Shown piece by piece: positions 1 to 8,488 of a stretch of 64,000 bases of DNA. The position numbers and the translations under genes are program-made. Below the pieces are notes generated by a model. The model searched no databases, was not told the origin of the DNA, and saw only the letters and a program-made list of their open reading frames with translations. Where the stretch lies: contig CAWFFO010000001.1 in the NCBI GenBank assembly GCA_963815135.1, forward strand, positions 418,519 through 482,518, written 5' to 3'. This DNA is from CAIWTU01 sp963815135. GTDB taxonomy: Bacteria > Desulfobacterota > Desulfuromonadia > Geobacterales > Geobacteraceae. The first letter of the stretch is position 1, and each line of letters starts with the position of its first letter.

Positions 1-2
1 CC

Positions 3-335
3 GACCTTTTTTACGATCTTGACCTTTCCGTTTCAACTCACCGCAATGAAGGTCTTGGAATAGCCAACATCGCATCGCTGGCTGCCACGACCCCGCTCGT
101 GGCGTACAACAGCGGCGGTATTGCCGAACTTGTCCGTAAAGGCGGTGGTGTTCTGGTGGATGGAGGTCCGGCTGAGTTCGCCGAAGCGGTGATTACGCTT
201 CTGGACAGCGACGAACGGCGGCGGCAAATGGGTTTGGAGGGTCGGCGCGTGGTCGAGGAAAATTTCAGCGTTGCAACTATGGGGCGAAGGTACCACGAAT
301 TTTTCAGGAGGCTTTCCCAACGGGACGGAAAATAG
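3..335 (+). CDS. GT4-family glycosyltransferase, C-terminal fragment (5' end outside window)
   Basis: The reading frame is open from the window edge to a TAG at 333-335 and gives about 110 residues of a GT-B fold, family 4 glycosyltransferase C-terminal domain. It is closely similar to the C-terminus of the next gene: both contain DLSVSTHRNEG, VAYNSGG, GGGVLVDGG and RRVVEENFS, so the two are tandem paralogues. The next gene has an intact EX7E nucleotide-sugar motif (E-GFGIVHI-E), but here the second Glu is Ala (E-GLGIANI-A), so activity or donor use may differ. The stop lies 17 bases before the next start, so the two are probably co-transcribed. The likely role is transfer of sugar from a nucleotide donor during lipopolysaccharide or surface glycan assembly at the cytoplasmic membrane. 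The acceptor is unknown. Confidence 0.85.
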   Translation, partial: DLFYDLDLSVSTHRNEGLGIANIASLAATTPLVAYNSGGIAELVRKGGGVLVDGGPAEFAEAVITLLDSDERRRQMGLEGRRVVEENFSVATMGRRYHEFFRRLSQRDGK

Positions 336-352
336 ACAAGTCAGGAGCCACA

Positions 353-1438
353 ATGAAGATTCTTTTTGTTATTGGGTCCCGCCTCATGAGCGGTTGCGAG
401 GACCATCTGTTCGATCTTGCAATCTGGCTGCGTGATCATGGGGTGACACCGGTATTTCTGGTGCGGGCCGCAAGCATGCTCCAGGAGAAGCTGGAAGAGC
501 AGGGCATCAGATGTCATCCGGTGTTTATCCCCGGCAAAAAACCCGGTCTGCCTCTCAGGATTGCCAAAGCCATTACGGCTGAACAACCGGACGTCATCTC
601 CATCAACCGGGAACACAATATTATGCCGGTTTACGCGGCAAAGCTGCTGGCACGACCCTTTCTGCGGCGCCAGCCGAAGATGGCGGCCGTGTTCCATACG
701 CCCACCGGGCGTTGGTATCCTGGACTCGGGCGCTTTGACGGCGTCATCGGCACGTCCGACTATACGGCTGAATCGTTCGTGAAAGTGAATCCCGGCATCA
801 GGGGGAAGACCGATGTCATACATTACGGGATTTCCCTGCCTCGGATTGATGTGGCGATTAAAATGAATTTGCAACGGCCGCGCCGGTTTTTTCATGACAG
901 GAAATTTCCCATTATCGGTATGGTAGGGGAACTTTGGAAAAACCAGGAGGAACTGGTGGAGGCCGGAAGCTTTCTGGTAGAGCGCTACCCGGATATCACC
1001 ATAGCCTTTATCGGCGGGTATGACAGCGCGGAAGCCCTAACGCAGAAAATTTCTGCATCGGGGCTGCAAGACAATTTCGTCCTGACCGGCAGGGTTCCCC
1101 GGGAACGTATTCCAGATATCTTCTTCGACATGGATCTTTCCGTTTCAACTCATCGCAACGAGGGGTTCGGTATCGTTCATATAGAGTCGCTTGCCGGATG
1201 CACCCCCGTAGTTGCCTATAACAGCGGCGGTCTGGTGGAGATTCTGAGGAATGGCGGTGGAGTGCTGGTGGACGGCGGTACCGCCGATTTCGCCGAAGCG
1301 GTGCTTGATTTGCTCGGGAATGAAGAAAAACGGATGCAGCTTGGTAAAGAGGGACGGCGGGTGGTCGAAGAGAACTTCTCCATAGATGCCATGGGAAGAA
1401 AACACCTGCAATTTTATGAGAGAATAGTTAAAAGATAA
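353..1438 (+). CDS. GT4-family glycosyltransferase
   Basis: This is a 361-residue retaining GT-B glycosyltransferase. The start ATG has CAGGAG upstream at a suitable distance. The N-terminal acceptor domain begins MKILFVIGSRLMSG. The C-terminal donor domain starts near residue 185 (IGMVGELWKNQEE) and carries the EX7E motif within RNEGFGIVHIESLAG, followed by PVVAYNSGG, all typical of glycosyltransferase family 4 (WaaG/RfaG-like). It sits 17 bases downstream of a paralogue and upstream of a methyltransferase remnant and two GT9 heptosyltransferases. This context points to lipopolysaccharide core or O-glycan synthesis on the inner face of the cytoplasmic membrane. The exact sugar cannot be read from the sequence. 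Confidence 0.88.
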   Translation: MKILFVIGSRLMSGCEDHLFDLAIWLRDHGVTPVFLVRAASMLQEKLEEQGIRCHPVFIPGKKPGLPLRIAKAITAEQPDVISINREHNIMPVYAAKLLARPFLRRQPKMAAVFHTPTGRWYPGLGRFDGVIGTSDYTAESFVKVNPGIRGKTDVIHYGISLPRIDVAIKMNLQRPRRFFHDRKFPIIGMVGELWKNQEELVEAGSFLVERYPDITIAFIGGYDSAEALTQKISASGLQDNFVLTGRVPRERIPDIFFDMDLSVSTHRNEGFGIVHIESLAGCTPVVAYNSGGLVEILRNGGGVLVDGGTADFAEAVLDLLGNEEKRMQLGKEGRRVVEENFSIDAMGRKHLQFYERIVKR

Positions 1439-1481
1439 TTCGCGGGTTTCGACATTTATTTTCTTCCAAGGAGAATAATGA

Positions 1482-2236
1482 ATGCCGCAACTGGAAGCAC
1501 TTGCATCTTCCGGCGTTCATGAAAAAGAACTGGAACTTGTCAAAGGCATGGCCGTCCAAAATGTTCTCGATGCTCCGTGCGGTTATGGTGCACTGACCGA
1601 AAAACTTCTTGCATCCGGAAAATATGTAACGGCTGGCGACATTGATCTTGACAAGTTCATGCTCAGTCCCGAGACGCGGAATTCGAAGCTGGTTCATCTG
1701 GATCTGACTTCCGACGGCCTTCCGGTGGAGAAGAACGGATTTGATCTGGCAATATGCATCGTAGGCATAGAGCATCTGGAGAATCAATGGAACCTGATAA
1801 GAAATCTCTTCTCATCCCTGAGGCCGGGAGGTTTTTTATCCTGACGACACCCAATATTTTAAATTTCTGTTCCAGGATGAGATATCTGATCGAGGGAAGA
1901 TGCGAATTCTTCAAGCGTCCCCTGGTAAAGGGAGAATAGATCCCACATGATCTGAACACTTATCACATAGCCCCGGTTTCGTACTTTGAACTCCAATTTA
2001 TCCTGGATAGCTGCGGCTTTTCCATCAAGGAATTGCATACCAACAAGTACAGTTCCAGGCATTTTGTATCCAGAATGGTCAGGCCGGTGATAAAGATTCT
2101 TTACCGATACAAGAATCACCGGGACATGAAGAGAAACAGGGACGAGTTCAGAAAATTGTACGAAACTATCATGTCTGATGAAATTTTCTATGGCGAAACC
2201 TTGATCCTGGTGGCACAGAGGCCGAATAATTCCTGA
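1482..2236 (+). pseudogene. SAM-dependent methyltransferase, frameshifted and with an in-frame amber codon
   Basis: The first part (1482-1844) encodes a class I methyltransferase start with SAM motif VLDAPCGYGALTEKL and motif II-like DLDKF, up to SSLRPGG. The frame then closes, but the next frame continues directly as FILTTPNILNFCSRMRYL. The expected GGT TTT TTT ATC has only six T after the GG, so one T is missing in the run at about 1832-1837. That second frame hits TAG at 1937-1939 (after RPLVKGE). Without the stop it reads on, HDLNTYHIAPVSYFELQ and so on, to the TGA at 2234-2236. The gene therefore carries one single-base deletion and one nonsense codon relative to an intact protein of about 250 residues. 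It lies among surface-glycan genes and would have methylated a sugar or lipid-linked intermediate. A sequencing error could explain the T-run, but not easily the TAG as well. Confidence 0.75.
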
Positions 2237-2284
2237 TGTGCAGTCCGCATAAAGTAAAATCGGCTGTCGCATGATAATAACCAA

Positions 2285-3292
2285 ATGGCTCATACTGACA
2301 AAATAACAAATATTCTGCTGATCAAACCCGGCGCCATCGGCGACCTCCTGCAGCTGACCCCGGTTATCCGGGTTCTGAAGAGGAAATTCCCGGATGCCCG
2401 CATTTCCCTGATCGTCAGTGCACCGGCCACGGCCTCGCTTTTCAGACACAATCCGTATGTGCACGAGACCATTGTTTTCGACAAGAAGGGAGAACACCGA
2501 TCTGTTTCAGCTTTGCTGGGACTTTGGTGGAAATTACGTTGTGCGCGCTACGACATGGTGCTGAACTTCCAGCGCAGCAACATCAAGGCCTGGCTTCTTG
2601 CGTCGGCCGCCTTTCCTTGCCGGGTGCTCGTATATCACAAGGCGAAGGACAGGGTCGTGCATGCCGTGGTCAACCATCTTGAAACGGTTGCTTCTCTTGG
2701 AATCGATGCCAATGATGTAGAATTGGACCTTTTTACTTCAGAAACTGAAGAAGACTTTGCAGATAAACTATTTTTTTCGTCCGGCCTGACGGAAAAGAAG
2801 GTTGTCGCCCTCAATCCCGGCGCCAGCAACAGGATCAAATGCTGGAGCCCCGGCAGTTTCGCCCGGTTGGCAGACCGCCTGGCTGATGACCTCGATGCGC
2901 GCGCCATAATCGTGGGAGGAACCGAAGACAGGGACCTTGCCGACGAGATATGCTCAGGCATGAGGCACAACCCCATCGACCTGGTCGGAAAAGTTACCCT
3001 ACTCCAGTTGGGAGCGGTTCTGAAACGCTGTTCCCTGCTGGTGAGCGGCGACACGGGTCCGCTGCATCTGGCGACCGCGGTGAGGACTCCAGTCATTGCC
3101 CTGTTTGGGGCAATTGATCCGAGGAGAACCGGGCCGGTAGGGCAGACGCACATGGTTATCCGCCACGAGGAAATCCCGTGCGTTCCATGTGTCGCAAAGG
3201 AATGCCGCAATTCCGTTCATCTTGAGTGCATGGAAAAGATAACCGTAGACGAGGTTTTCCTGGCGGTTTCGGAGATGATGAAGGGTATTTAG
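2285..3292 (+). CDS. GT9-family heptosyltransferase (WaaF-like)
   Basis: This 335-residue ADP-heptose:LPS heptosyltransferase family protein (GT9, GT-B fold) has the N-terminal motif LLIKPGAIGDLLQLTPVI, where the Gly-Asp-Leu loop is family-typical. It also has the C-terminal donor-binding motif SGDTGPLHLATAVRTPVIALFG and a C-terminal Cys cluster (CVPCVAKEC). The closest general type is WaaF/WaaQ. It transfers a heptose (or related sugar) to the inner core of lipopolysaccharide in the cytoplasm. No strong Shine-Dalgarno sequence precedes the ATG, but the family alignment supports this start. The stop codon overlaps the first base of the terminal inverted repeat of the element at 3292-3494. A second GT9 gene follows that element. 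Confidence 0.88.
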   Translation: MAHTDKITNILLIKPGAIGDLLQLTPVIRVLKRKFPDARISLIVSAPATASLFRHNPYVHETIVFDKKGEHRSVSALLGLWWKLRCARYDMVLNFQRSNIKAWLLASAAFPCRVLVYHKAKDRVVHAVVNHLETVASLGIDANDVELDLFTSETEEDFADKLFFSSGLTEKKVVALNPGASNRIKCWSPGSFARLADRLADDLDARAIIVGGTEDRDLADEICSGMRHNPIDLVGKVTLLQLGAVLKRCSLLVSGDTGPLHLATAVRTPVIALFGAIDPRRTGPVGQTHMVIRHEEIPCVPCVAKECRNSVHLECMEKITVDEVFLAVSEMMKGI

Positions 3293-3494
3293 CCACAGAC
3301 CCACACGAACAAATGCGGACACAACATGATATCAAGTCTATCAATGATCTAATATGAACATATTAGACGATCTGACTTGCTAGATAAAAATGGCTGTATG
3401 CGATGTGAATCGTGTTTAAGATGTTGGCTTTTTTGATGAAAATTATTGAATTCGCATTGCTTAAGTTTTGAACTTGTCCGTGTTTGTCTGTGGC
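3292..3494. repeat. 203-bp element with 20-bp terminal inverted repeats and a central palindrome (MITE-like)
   Basis: The left end GCCACAGACCCACACGAACA (3292-3311) is matched by the reverse complement of 3475-3494, GCCACAGACAAACACGGACA, at 17 of 20 positions. Near the left third is a perfect 9-bp stem, TCTAATATG-AA-CATATTAGA (3348-3367). The interior is A/T-rich and has no convincing reading frame. It fills the whole gap between two heptosyltransferase genes, overlapping the stop of the first and ending 19 bp before the start of the second. It resembles a miniature inverted-repeat or extragenic palindromic element. Copy number elsewhere in the genome is unknown from this window. Confidence 0.6.
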
Positions 3495-3513
3495 AAAAAA
3501 AGGTTTCAAAATT

Positions 3514-4566
3514 ATGAGAGTACTTATCGTAAAGCTTTCCGCGCTCGGCGACATAATACACGCTTTGCCGATCCTGGACTACCTCCACCAGGTTTCCCCC
3601 GGAATTGAGATTGACTGGATTGTGGAAGAAAACAATCGAGATATTCTCGAGGGAAACCCGCTGATCAGCAATGTTTTTTCGACGCGCACTAAAAAATGGA
3701 GAAAATCTCTTTTCTCGTCGGAGACTCGCCATGAGATCGACGAACTGAGGTCGAGCTTGAAGCAGCGGGAATATGAAATGGCTTTCGACCTGCAGGGAAA
3801 CCTGAAGAGCGGCATTGTTACTGGTTTGTCCGGTGTATCGAAGCGTTTCGGATTTGACAGACACGGAGTTAGGGAGTTTCCGAATATTTTATTCACCACC
3901 AATCAGGTGCCGTTGCGACGGAACGATTTTCACATAAGCGACCGGTCGCTGCGAGTCGTGAGTGTTCCTTTTGGACGTGACTATCATAACCTGCACTTCA
4001 AAACAGACATTATGACAAGACCTGAAGATGATGCCGCTGCCACGGCATTCCTGGCAACATTATCGGACGGCCTGGTGTTTCTCTTCCACCCCGGTACCAC
4101 CTGGAAGACGAAGATGTGGCATGAGAGCGGCTGGACAGAACTGGGCGAATCTCTTCTGGATAGATTCCAGGATTCGACAATCCTTCTGTCCTCCGGAAAT
4201 GAACATGAACGGTCTGTGGTCGAGCGAATTAGTGTGAATATAGGTAAAAGCGCCCGTCCATTGCCAAAACTTTCCATAAAGGGATTCGCGGCTTTTTTGA
4301 AAAAGGTCGATATAGTTGTTGGAGGAGATACCGGCCCAATCCATATGGCTGCGGCGGTCGGGACGCCAACGGTTTCTTTTTACCGGGCTACAGACGGAAA
4401 AAGAAACGGCCCTCGCGGTGAGAATCATGCAATAATCCAGTCTCCAATGCATTGTAACGCCTGCCTGCGAAAGGAATGCGATAAAGATGCCGAGTGCAGG
4501 AAAAGCATCAAGACTGAATATGTAATTAAATCAATTGAGAGGCTGCTGATGGCAGAAAAGGCATGA
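3514..4566 (+). CDS. waaC: GT9-family heptosyltransferase I-like (WaaC)
   Basis: This is a 350-residue GT9 protein. The N-terminus MRVLIVKLSALGDIIHALPIL is the characteristic start of heptosyltransferase I, and the C-terminal donor motif is GGDTGPIHMAAAVGTPTVSFY. A TTG 30 bases upstream is in frame, but it lies inside the terminal repeat of the preceding element. The ATG at 3514 matches the family start and is preceded by AAAAAAGG. The enzyme would add the first L-glycero-D-manno-heptose to Kdo of lipid A core in the cytoplasm. With the gene before it, it supplies inner-core synthesis. The C-terminus has CNACLRKECDKDAEC, a Cys cluster also found in the neighbouring paralogue. Confidence 0.85.
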   Translation: MRVLIVKLSALGDIIHALPILDYLHQVSPGIEIDWIVEENNRDILEGNPLISNVFSTRTKKWRKSLFSSETRHEIDELRSSLKQREYEMAFDLQGNLKSGIVTGLSGVSKRFGFDRHGVREFPNILFTTNQVPLRRNDFHISDRSLRVVSVPFGRDYHNLHFKTDIMTRPEDDAAATAFLATLSDGLVFLFHPGTTWKTKMWHESGWTELGESLLDRFQDSTILLSSGNEHERSVVERISVNIGKSARPLPKLSIKGFAAFLKKVDIVVGGDTGPIHMAAAVGTPTVSFYRATDGKRNGPRGENHAIIQSPMHCNACLRKECDKDAECRKSIKTEYVIKSIERLLMAEKA

Positions 4567-4617
4567 CGCCGCGCTGGAGCAGTATCGAATCAAATAAACA
4601 TTACAACAGGAGATAAT

Positions 4618-6027
4618 ATGAAATCAGTAAGCATGGAAGTCCCGCCGAAAGGCGCGAAAATATCAATAGACAACGGTCTCCTCAATGTTCCCGACAACCC
4701 GATAATCCCTTTCATCGAAGGCGACGGCACCGGACCGGATATCTGGCGTGCCGCGGTACGTGTCCTGGATGCAGCCGTGGCCAGGGCTTACGATGGAAAA
4801 AAGAAAATTGCCTGGATGGAGGTCTATGCGGGTGAAAAATCATTCAATCTGGGGCTTGGCTGGCTTCCTGAAGAAACTCTAGCTGCGTTTCGTGAGTATC
4901 TGGTCGGAATCAAAGGGCCGCTGACGACGCCGGTGGGCGGAGGTATCCGCTCCCTGAACGTGGCTCTTCGTCAGGAACTGGATCTCTATGTCTGCCTCCG
5001 TCCGGTAAGGTACATAAAGGGAGTTCCTTCTCCTGTAAAACGTCCCGAACTGGTTGATATGGTGATTTTTCGTGAAAATACCGAAGATATTTATGCCGGG
5101 ATCGAATGGCAGTCCGGAAGTACGGAAGTCAAAAAAATGATAGATTTCCTGCAAAAAGACATGGGTGTCAAGAAGATACGCTTCCCCGAAACTTCCGCTA
5201 TCGGAATCAAACCGGTTTCGCAGGAAGGATCGATGCGCCTTATGGAAGCCGCCATCGAATATGCGTTAGCGCACGGCAGAAAGTCGGTGACTCTGGTCCA
5301 TAAAGGAAATATCATGAAGTTTACGGAGGGTGCTTTCAAAAGCTGGGGATATGAACTGGCTGCGGACAAATATAGAAACAGGACCGTTTCCCAGCGAGAG
5401 TCCTGGATTCTCGGCAACAGGGAAAAAGATTCCGGGATTTCCGCGGAAGATAACGCCCGCTCCATCGAGCCCGGCTATGACAACATGACTTCTTCTCAAA
5501 AAGAGGCCATAATTAAAGAGGTCGAGAAGACCCTGGCCCTGTGGCCGACCCATGGCGATGGAAAATGGAAGAAAATGCTGATGATAAAGGATTCGATTGC
5601 CGACATTACCCTGCAACAGACCATTACGCGCGCGGACGAGTTTGATGTGCTTGCCACTACCAATCTGAACGGTGACTATATATCCGATGCCCTTGCAGCC
5701 CAGGTGGGAGGGATAGGAATTGCACCGGGCGGTAACGTCAACTACAAAACTGGGCATGCGATTTTCGAAGCCACTCATGGAACAGCACCCAAATATGCCA
5801 ACCTCGACAAGGTTAACCCCGGTTCAGTAATTCTGTCGGGCGTGATGATGCTCGAATACCTGGGGTGGACCGAAGCCGCGGGGATAATCAATGAAGCTCT
5901 TGGAAAAACCATCAGTGCGGGGAAGGTTACCTATGATTTTGCAAGGTTGATGAGGGCCGAAGGTCAAAACGACGTTGTGGAACTCAAGTGTTCCGAATTT
6001 GCCGACGAGATAATAAATAATCTTTGA
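4618..6027 (+). CDS. icd: Isocitrate dehydrogenase, NADP-dependent
   Basis: The 469-residue protein oxidatively decarboxylates isocitrate to 2-oxoglutarate in the cytoplasm. It has the start motif FIEGDGTGPDIW, the substrate loop GIRSLNVALRQELDLYVCLRP, FRENTEDIYAGIEW, the Tyr/Lys catalytic region (LVHKGNIMKFTEGAF) and NLNGDYISDALAA. The NADP-specificity residues of the E. coli-type enzyme are present: Lys-Tyr and Val in HGTAPKYANLDKV, and Tyr and Arg in VTYDFARL. It is longer than the 416-residue E. coli enzyme because of an insert around residues 235-310. AGGAG precedes the ATG. Together with mdh and korDABC downstream it forms a TCA block. The product, 2-oxoglutarate, is the substrate of Kor. 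Confidence 0.96.
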   Translation: MKSVSMEVPPKGAKISIDNGLLNVPDNPIIPFIEGDGTGPDIWRAAVRVLDAAVARAYDGKKKIAWMEVYAGEKSFNLGLGWLPEETLAAFREYLVGIKGPLTTPVGGGIRSLNVALRQELDLYVCLRPVRYIKGVPSPVKRPELVDMVIFRENTEDIYAGIEWQSGSTEVKKMIDFLQKDMGVKKIRFPETSAIGIKPVSQEGSMRLMEAAIEYALAHGRKSVTLVHKGNIMKFTEGAFKSWGYELAADKYRNRTVSQRESWILGNREKDSGISAEDNARSIEPGYDNMTSSQKEAIIKEVEKTLALWPTHGDGKWKKMLMIKDSIADITLQQTITRADEFDVLATTNLNGDYISDALAAQVGGIGIAPGGNVNYKTGHAIFEATHGTAPKYANLDKVNPGSVILSGVMMLEYLGWTEAAGIINEALGKTISAGKVTYDFARLMRAEGQNDVVELKCSEFADEIINNL

Positions 6028-6095
6028 TCTGGTGTATTTTTTTGCAGATTTAATGAATAATGGAATCAAATCATTTTGTAGTAATGGAGGTTGAT

Positions 6096-7049
6096 ATGGC
6101 GAAAAAGAAAATTGCTCTTATCGGCAGCGGCCAGATTGGCGGCGTAATCGCCCAGATTGCCGCAGAGCGCGAACTGGGCGAGATTGTTCTTTATGATATT
6201 GTAGAAGGAGTCCCGCAGGGGAAAGCGCTTGATATCCTTGAAGCCGCACCGGTGGTCGGGCATGATATACAATTGAGCGGTACCAACAATTATGAGGATA
6301 TAAACGGCGCGGATGTAGTTATCGTAACAGCAGGTCTTGCCAGAAAACCGGGAATGACCCGCGATGATCTCATCGCAACCAATTCGAAAATCATGCGGTC
6401 GGTAGCTGTGGCTATCAGGGAGCATGCACCGCATTCCCATGTTATTATTATTTCAAATCCTCTTGATGTCATGGTTACCCTGTGCCACAGGATAACGGGT
6501 TTTCCGAAGAACAGGGTCATGGGTATGGCTGGGGTCCTTGATTCAGCCAGATTTGCCAGTTTTGTCGCCATGGAACTTCAGGTATCGATAAAAGATGTCC
6601 ATACGCTTGTGCTGGGCGGACATGGTGACGATATGGTGCCCCTGACCAGGTTTGCCAATGTTGCAGGCATTCCGGTTATGTACCTCCTTGAAAATAAGTA
6701 TGGAATAGAAAAAGCCGTCGAAGTGATGGCAGACATCGTAAAAAGGACCAGGCATGCCGGTGGCGAGATTGTGGGCCTGTTAAAAACAGGGTCGGCATTC
6801 TGCTCTCCCGCAGCTTCAGCGCTGTCAATGGCGGAGGCTATTCTGAAAGATCAGAAGAGAGTGATTCCGGTGTGCGCGCTTCTCGAAGGCGAATATGGAG
6901 TACAGGGCTATTTCGCTGGGGTGCCTTGTGTGATCGGCTCCGGTGGTGTGGAGAGAATTGTCGAGCTGGAGTTGAACCGCGAAGAGCAGGAAATGTTCAA
7001 TGAATCCGTTTCACATGTGAAAGAACTGGTGGACAGCTTGCCTCTTTGA
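6096..7049 (+). CDS. mdh: Malate dehydrogenase (LDH-like, NAD-dependent)
   Basis: The 317-residue enzyme interconverts malate and oxaloacetate. The Rossmann start is KIALIGSGQIGG. The mobile loop GLARKPGMTRDDL carries the Arg that marks malate rather than lactate dehydrogenases. NPLDVM, GVLDSARF and the catalytic His in LGGHGDDMVPL are present. Two in-frame ATGs lie upstream (6060, 6084), but GGAGG at 6086-6090 sits 5 bases before the ATG at 6096, which fixes the start and gives the usual family length. It lies between icd and the kor operon. Confidence 0.96.
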   Translation: MAKKKIALIGSGQIGGVIAQIAAERELGEIVLYDIVEGVPQGKALDILEAAPVVGHDIQLSGTNNYEDINGADVVIVTAGLARKPGMTRDDLIATNSKIMRSVAVAIREHAPHSHVIIISNPLDVMVTLCHRITGFPKNRVMGMAGVLDSARFASFVAMELQVSIKDVHTLVLGGHGDDMVPLTRFANVAGIPVMYLLENKYGIEKAVEVMADIVKRTRHAGGEIVGLLKTGSAFCSPAASALSMAEAILKDQKRVIPVCALLEGEYGVQGYFAGVPCVIGSGGVERIVELELNREEQEMFNESVSHVKELVDSLPL

Positions 7050-7140
7050 CCTGAAATATGGAATAATAGCCATATAAAAAATGAAAAAGCGAATATATTA
7101 AGGACGGCAATATCGCTTCTGCCAAGGAGTGTTCCGTAAA

Positions 7141-7362
7141 ATGGAAAAAAAGTTTCCCGTTATCGAGATTAATGAAAAATTTTGCAAGGGATGTCATATA
7201 TGCGTGGAGTTCTGTCCAACGCAGGTTTTTGAAATGAAAGGTTTTGTCGCATCGGTAAAAAACCTGGAGGCATGCATAGAATGCATGCAATGTGAATTGA
7301 GGTGCCCCGATTTCGCGATCAAGGTGAATCCCTGCGCCGGCGGGGAGGTTGTCGATGAGTAA
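7141..7362 (+). CDS. korD: 2-oxoglutarate:ferredoxin oxidoreductase, delta (ferredoxin) subunit
   Basis: This 73-residue dicluster ferredoxin subunit has two 4Fe-4S motifs, CKGCHICVEFCP and CIECMQCELRCP. It passes electrons from the thiamine-diphosphate centre of KorB to external ferredoxin. AAGGAG at 7124-7129 precedes the ATG. A GTG twelve bases upstream is in frame but overlaps this ribosome-binding site, so the ATG is preferred. The 3' end overlaps korA by eight bases (ATGAGTAA), indicating translational coupling. Confidence 0.93.
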   Translation: MEKKFPVIEINEKFCKGCHICVEFCPTQVFEMKGFVASVKNLEACIECMQCELRCPDFAIKVNPCAGGEVVDE

Positions 7363-8488
7363 AGTTGCGTTTCTGCAGGGTAATGAAGCCTGCGCGTACG
7401 GCGCGCTTTATGCCGGGTGCCGGTTTTTTGCCGGCTATCCGATAACACCGTCAACTGAAGTTGCGGAGGTTATGGCCAGGGAGCTTCCTAAAGTAGGAGG
7501 AAAGTTCATCCAGATGGAAGATGAAATCGGCGCGATGGCGGCGGTAATCGGCGCGTCGCTGACCGGCGCCAAATCGCTCACCGCCACTTCTGGTCCCGGA
7601 TTTTCCCTGAAACAGGAGAATATCGGGTATGCGTGTATTACCGAGGTGCCCTGCGTTATCGTCAATGTAATGCGTGGCGGACCCTCGACCGGTATGCCAA
7701 CGGGTCCCAGCCAGTCGGATGTCATGCAGGCGAAATGGGGTACCCACGGCGACCATCCGGCAATTTGTCTCGTGCCGTCGTCCGTGCAGGAGCTTTTTAC
7801 GGAAACCGTCCGCGCTTTTAATCTGTCGGAAAAATATCGAACACCCGTTACCGTTATGCCCGACGAGATAATAGGGCATATGCGCGAAAGGATCGAGATT
7901 CCCGACCCCGGTGCATTGGAAGTAATTAACCGGACTCTCCCTTCTGTTGATCCGGCAGAATACAAACCCTATGATACGCGGTTCGGCGATGTGCCTCCCC
8001 TTGCATCGTTCGGATCAGGCTACAGGTTCCACATCACCGGCCTCAATAAGGCCGAGGACGGTTTCCCGACGACAAGGGCGGAGCTGGTACAAAGGGAAGA
8101 AGAGCGGCAATTACGTAAGATTGAAGAAAATGCCGACGATATCATTACTTTTGAAGAATATATGCTCGACGACGCTGAAATTGCGATTGTCGCCTTTGGT
8201 ACTACGGCCCGATCTGCCCGCTTCGCGGTAAGGGAGGCACGAAAGGCCGGCATCAGGGCGGGATTGTTCAGGATAATTACATACTGGCCGTTTCCCGAGA
8301 AACAGATCTCTATGATAGCCGGCAAGGTGAAAGCGATTATTACTCCCGAAATGAATCTCGGCATGACATACTACGAAGTCATGCGCTGCGCTGAAGGTAA
8401 AGCACCGGTATCGGGGATCTTCCGCGTAGACGGAGAACCCATAAATCCTGGACAGATATTTGACAAGATTAAGGAGATCCTGCGGTAA
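7355..8488 (+). CDS. korA: 2-oxoglutarate:ferredoxin oxidoreductase, alpha subunit
   Basis: The protein of 377 residues has the pyruvate/2-oxoacid:ferredoxin oxidoreductase domains I and II. It begins VAFLQGNEACAYGALYAGCRFFAGYPITPSTE, the family signature around the conserved Thr that contacts substrate. It continues with ATSGPGFSLKQENIGYA and GGPSTGMPT. The C-terminal part (residues ~265-377) is the transketolase C-like domain. GGGGAGG lies 7 bases upstream of the ATG. It converts 2-oxoglutarate and CoA to succinyl-CoA with reduction of ferredoxin, or runs in reverse for CO2 fixation. The stop overlaps the korB start (TAATG). Confidence 0.95.
   Translation: MSKVAFLQGNEACAYGALYAGCRFFAGYPITPSTEVAEVMARELPKVGGKFIQMEDEIGAMAAVIGASLTGAKSLTATSGPGFSLKQENIGYACITEVPCVIVNVMRGGPSTGMPTGPSQSDVMQAKWGTHGDHPAICLVPSSVQELFTETVRAFNLSEKYRTPVTVMPDEIIGHMRERIEIPDPGALEVINRTLPSVDPAEYKPYDTRFGDVPPLASFGSGYRFHITGLNKAEDGFPTTRAELVQREEERQLRKIEENADDIITFEEYMLDDAEIAIVAFGTTARSARFAVREARKAGIRAGLFRIITYWPFPEKQISMIAGKVKAIITPEMNLGMTYYEVMRCAEGKAPVSGIFRVDGEPINPGQIFDKIKEILR

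Noticed and set aside
1937..1939. Amber codon read as pyrrolysine or suppressed
   Set aside because: The gene also has a single-base frame break, so it cannot give a full protein by simple readthrough, and nothing in the window suggests the pyrrolysine pathway.
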